From positions 1 through 7,368 of the forward strand of contig DHOG01000059.1 in assembly GCA_002410715.1 (NCBI GenBank): DNA of 7,368 nucleotides. Reading direction: 5' to 3'. The DNA is from Ruminococcaceae bacterium UBA5396 (GTDB lineage: Bacteria > Bacillota > Clostridia > Oscillospirales > Acutalibacteraceae). Below the pieces are notes generated by a model. The model saw only the letters and a program-made list of their open reading frames with translations. It was not told the DNA's origin and did no database searches. The translations under genes were made by a program, and so were the position numbers. Of this stretch, positions 6,889 to 7,368 are shown piece by piece. The stretch's first letter is position 1. Every line of letters starts with the position of its first letter.

Positions 6889-6913
6889 GAACAGTTGTTC
6901 GGAACAACTGTTC
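6889..6913 (+). promoter_or_regulatory. Paired LexA (SOS) operator
   Basis: Two GAAC-N4-GTTC sequences, GAACAGTTGTTC (6889-6900) and GAACAACTGTTC (6902-6913), are separated by one base, and are exact reverse complements of one another, so the whole 25 bases form a single palindrome. Their position just after the predicted transcription start is right for repression by LexA. In RNA the same bases could fold into a hairpin of about 11 bp. LexA binding follows from the known Firmicutes consensus; no lexA gene is in the window. Confidence 0.72.
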
Positions 6914-6987
6914 CGAATGGAGTACGAACACAATTATAATGATGAATGCGTCACTCGGGGGTTCAATCTGATAATTGGATATCGTAT

Positions 6988-6994
6988 AAAGGAG
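6988..6994 (+). promoter_or_regulatory. Strong ribosome binding site
   Basis: AAAGGAG lies nine bases before ATG 7004. An earlier ATG at 7000 is in another frame and soon meets a stop; in-frame ATGs at 6875 and 6917 have no Shine-Dalgarno sequence, and 6875 lies inside the -10. This fixes the start at 7004. Confidence 0.8.
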
Positions 6995-7003
6995 AGGGAA
7001 TGT

Positions 7004-7342
7004 ATGTTATTAAGTGTATTCAGCGTTGTTATGATGACGCTCATGTTTCTGTATATGATGAATAAGGCGCATTTTGCACCAACCCGTCGCATGTCTTTGA
7101 TTCCGTTGGCTTGTGCCGCAATCGAATTGTTCACAACCGGTCTTCTTACACCGGTATTATTCCCGGTGTTAACCGCTGTCCTGGTTGTGCTTCGGGCAGT
7201 CATCTTGTTATCCTGTTTCTTTGCGCTCCGTCAGGATGCCGCGGCTTACAGTCGCCGCAGGCGGAAGGCGATTGCCCGTTCGGTGTCTGCACCCCATACC
7301 ACTCCATATAAAGTTTGCACCGTTTCAGGGCGCTGTGCATAA
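7004..7342 (+). CDS. Putative SOS-controlled small membrane protein, unknown family (112 aa)
   Basis: The protein has three hydrophobic segments: residues 2-19 (LLSVFSVVMMTLMFLYMM), about 31-48 (SLIPLACAAIELFTTGLL) and about 51-75 (VLFPVLTAVLVVLRAVILL and onward). Positive charges lie in the first loop (K21, R28, R29) and in the tail after the last helix (SRRRRKAIAR, 83-92). By the positive-inside rule this gives an outside N-terminus and a cytoplasmic C-terminus. The tail of about 35 residues is polar and contains two cysteines. I do not recognise the family; it lacks the LysM domain of YneA. The operator pair upstream, long leader (about 120 bases) and divergent tex suggest a DNA-damage-inducible membrane protein. 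Candidate roles by analogy, not shown by sequence, are division inhibitor or membrane-active SOS effector. It could also be an ordinary small membrane protein if the boxes are not used. Confidence 0.7.
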   Translation: MLLSVFSVVMMTLMFLYMMNKAHFAPTRRMSLIPLACAAIELFTTGLLTPVLFPVLTAVLVVLRAVILLSCFFALRQDAAAYSRRRRKAIARSVSAPHTTPYKVCTVSGRCA

Positions 7343-7356
7343 CCGTCTATGCAGGC
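7332..7356 (+). other. Weak inverted repeat over the stop codon
   Basis: TGCATA (7336-7341) and TATGCA (7348-7353) pair around a 6-base loop; with one bulged G the stem may extend to 7332/7356. The following bases are AAAATTTCG, without a proper T run, so terminator activity is doubtful. The window ends 12 bases later. Confidence 0.25.
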
Positions 7357-7368
7357 AAAATTTCGCAT

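Noticed and set aside
6935..6940. Second TATAAT as main promoter of the 112-residue protein gene
   Set aside because: No acceptable -35 at 16-18 bases; the upstream promoter at 6849-6876 is clearly better, though minor use cannot be excluded.
6875..7003. N-terminal extension of the SOS-type membrane protein from ATG 6875 or 6917
   Set aside because: 6875 lies within the -10 element and neither ATG has a ribosome binding site; the frame there is filled by the operator sequence.

Overview
The window looks like chromosomal DNA from a low- to mid-GC Gram-positive bacterium, most likely a member of the Clostridia (an Oscillospirales-like gut or anaerobic lineage). This is inferred from four things: a lipobox lipoprotein with a Ser/Thr-rich linker, a C-terminal wall-anchor-like tail on a giant modular surface protein, SOS boxes of the Firmicutes GAAC-N4-GTTC type, and strong AAAGGAG-type ribosome binding sites. 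No rRNA, tRNA, CRISPR array or transposase gene was seen.

Left part (1-4080, + strand): a two-gene operon whose first gene begins before the window. It encodes a surface protein with at least three copies of a beta-rich, carbohydrate-binding-like module, a C-terminal beta domain and a membrane or sorting tail. Its stop codon overlaps the start of the second gene by one base (TAATG). The second gene encodes a 649-residue lipoprotein with a glycoside-hydrolase-like TIM barrel, followed by a GATase-like domain and a small beta domain, an architecture reminiscent of GH42-type enzymes. Together they look like an exported binding-plus-processing pair for a polysaccharide or glycoconjugate; the substrate cannot be read from the sequence.

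Middle (4081-4539): an intergenic stretch with a very long perfect hairpin (22-bp stem, 3-nt loop) and a second hairpin that is a good terminator for leftward transcription. These are followed by a small leftward gene for a 71-residue two-helix membrane protein with its own sigma-A-type promoter.

Right part (4540-7368): a leftward tex gene (transcription accessory / RNA-binding protein), then a compact divergent regulatory region, then a rightward gene for an unrecognised 112-residue protein with about three membrane segments. The divergent region holds three GAAC-N4-GTTC sequences, two of them abutting with a 1-base gap just downstream of a consensus-like promoter. The arrangement strongly suggests LexA (SOS) control of the small membrane protein, and it is the most interesting feature of the window. 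By analogy only, such SOS-controlled small membrane proteins in other bacteria act as division inhibitors or membrane-active peptides; this one resembles no family I can name.
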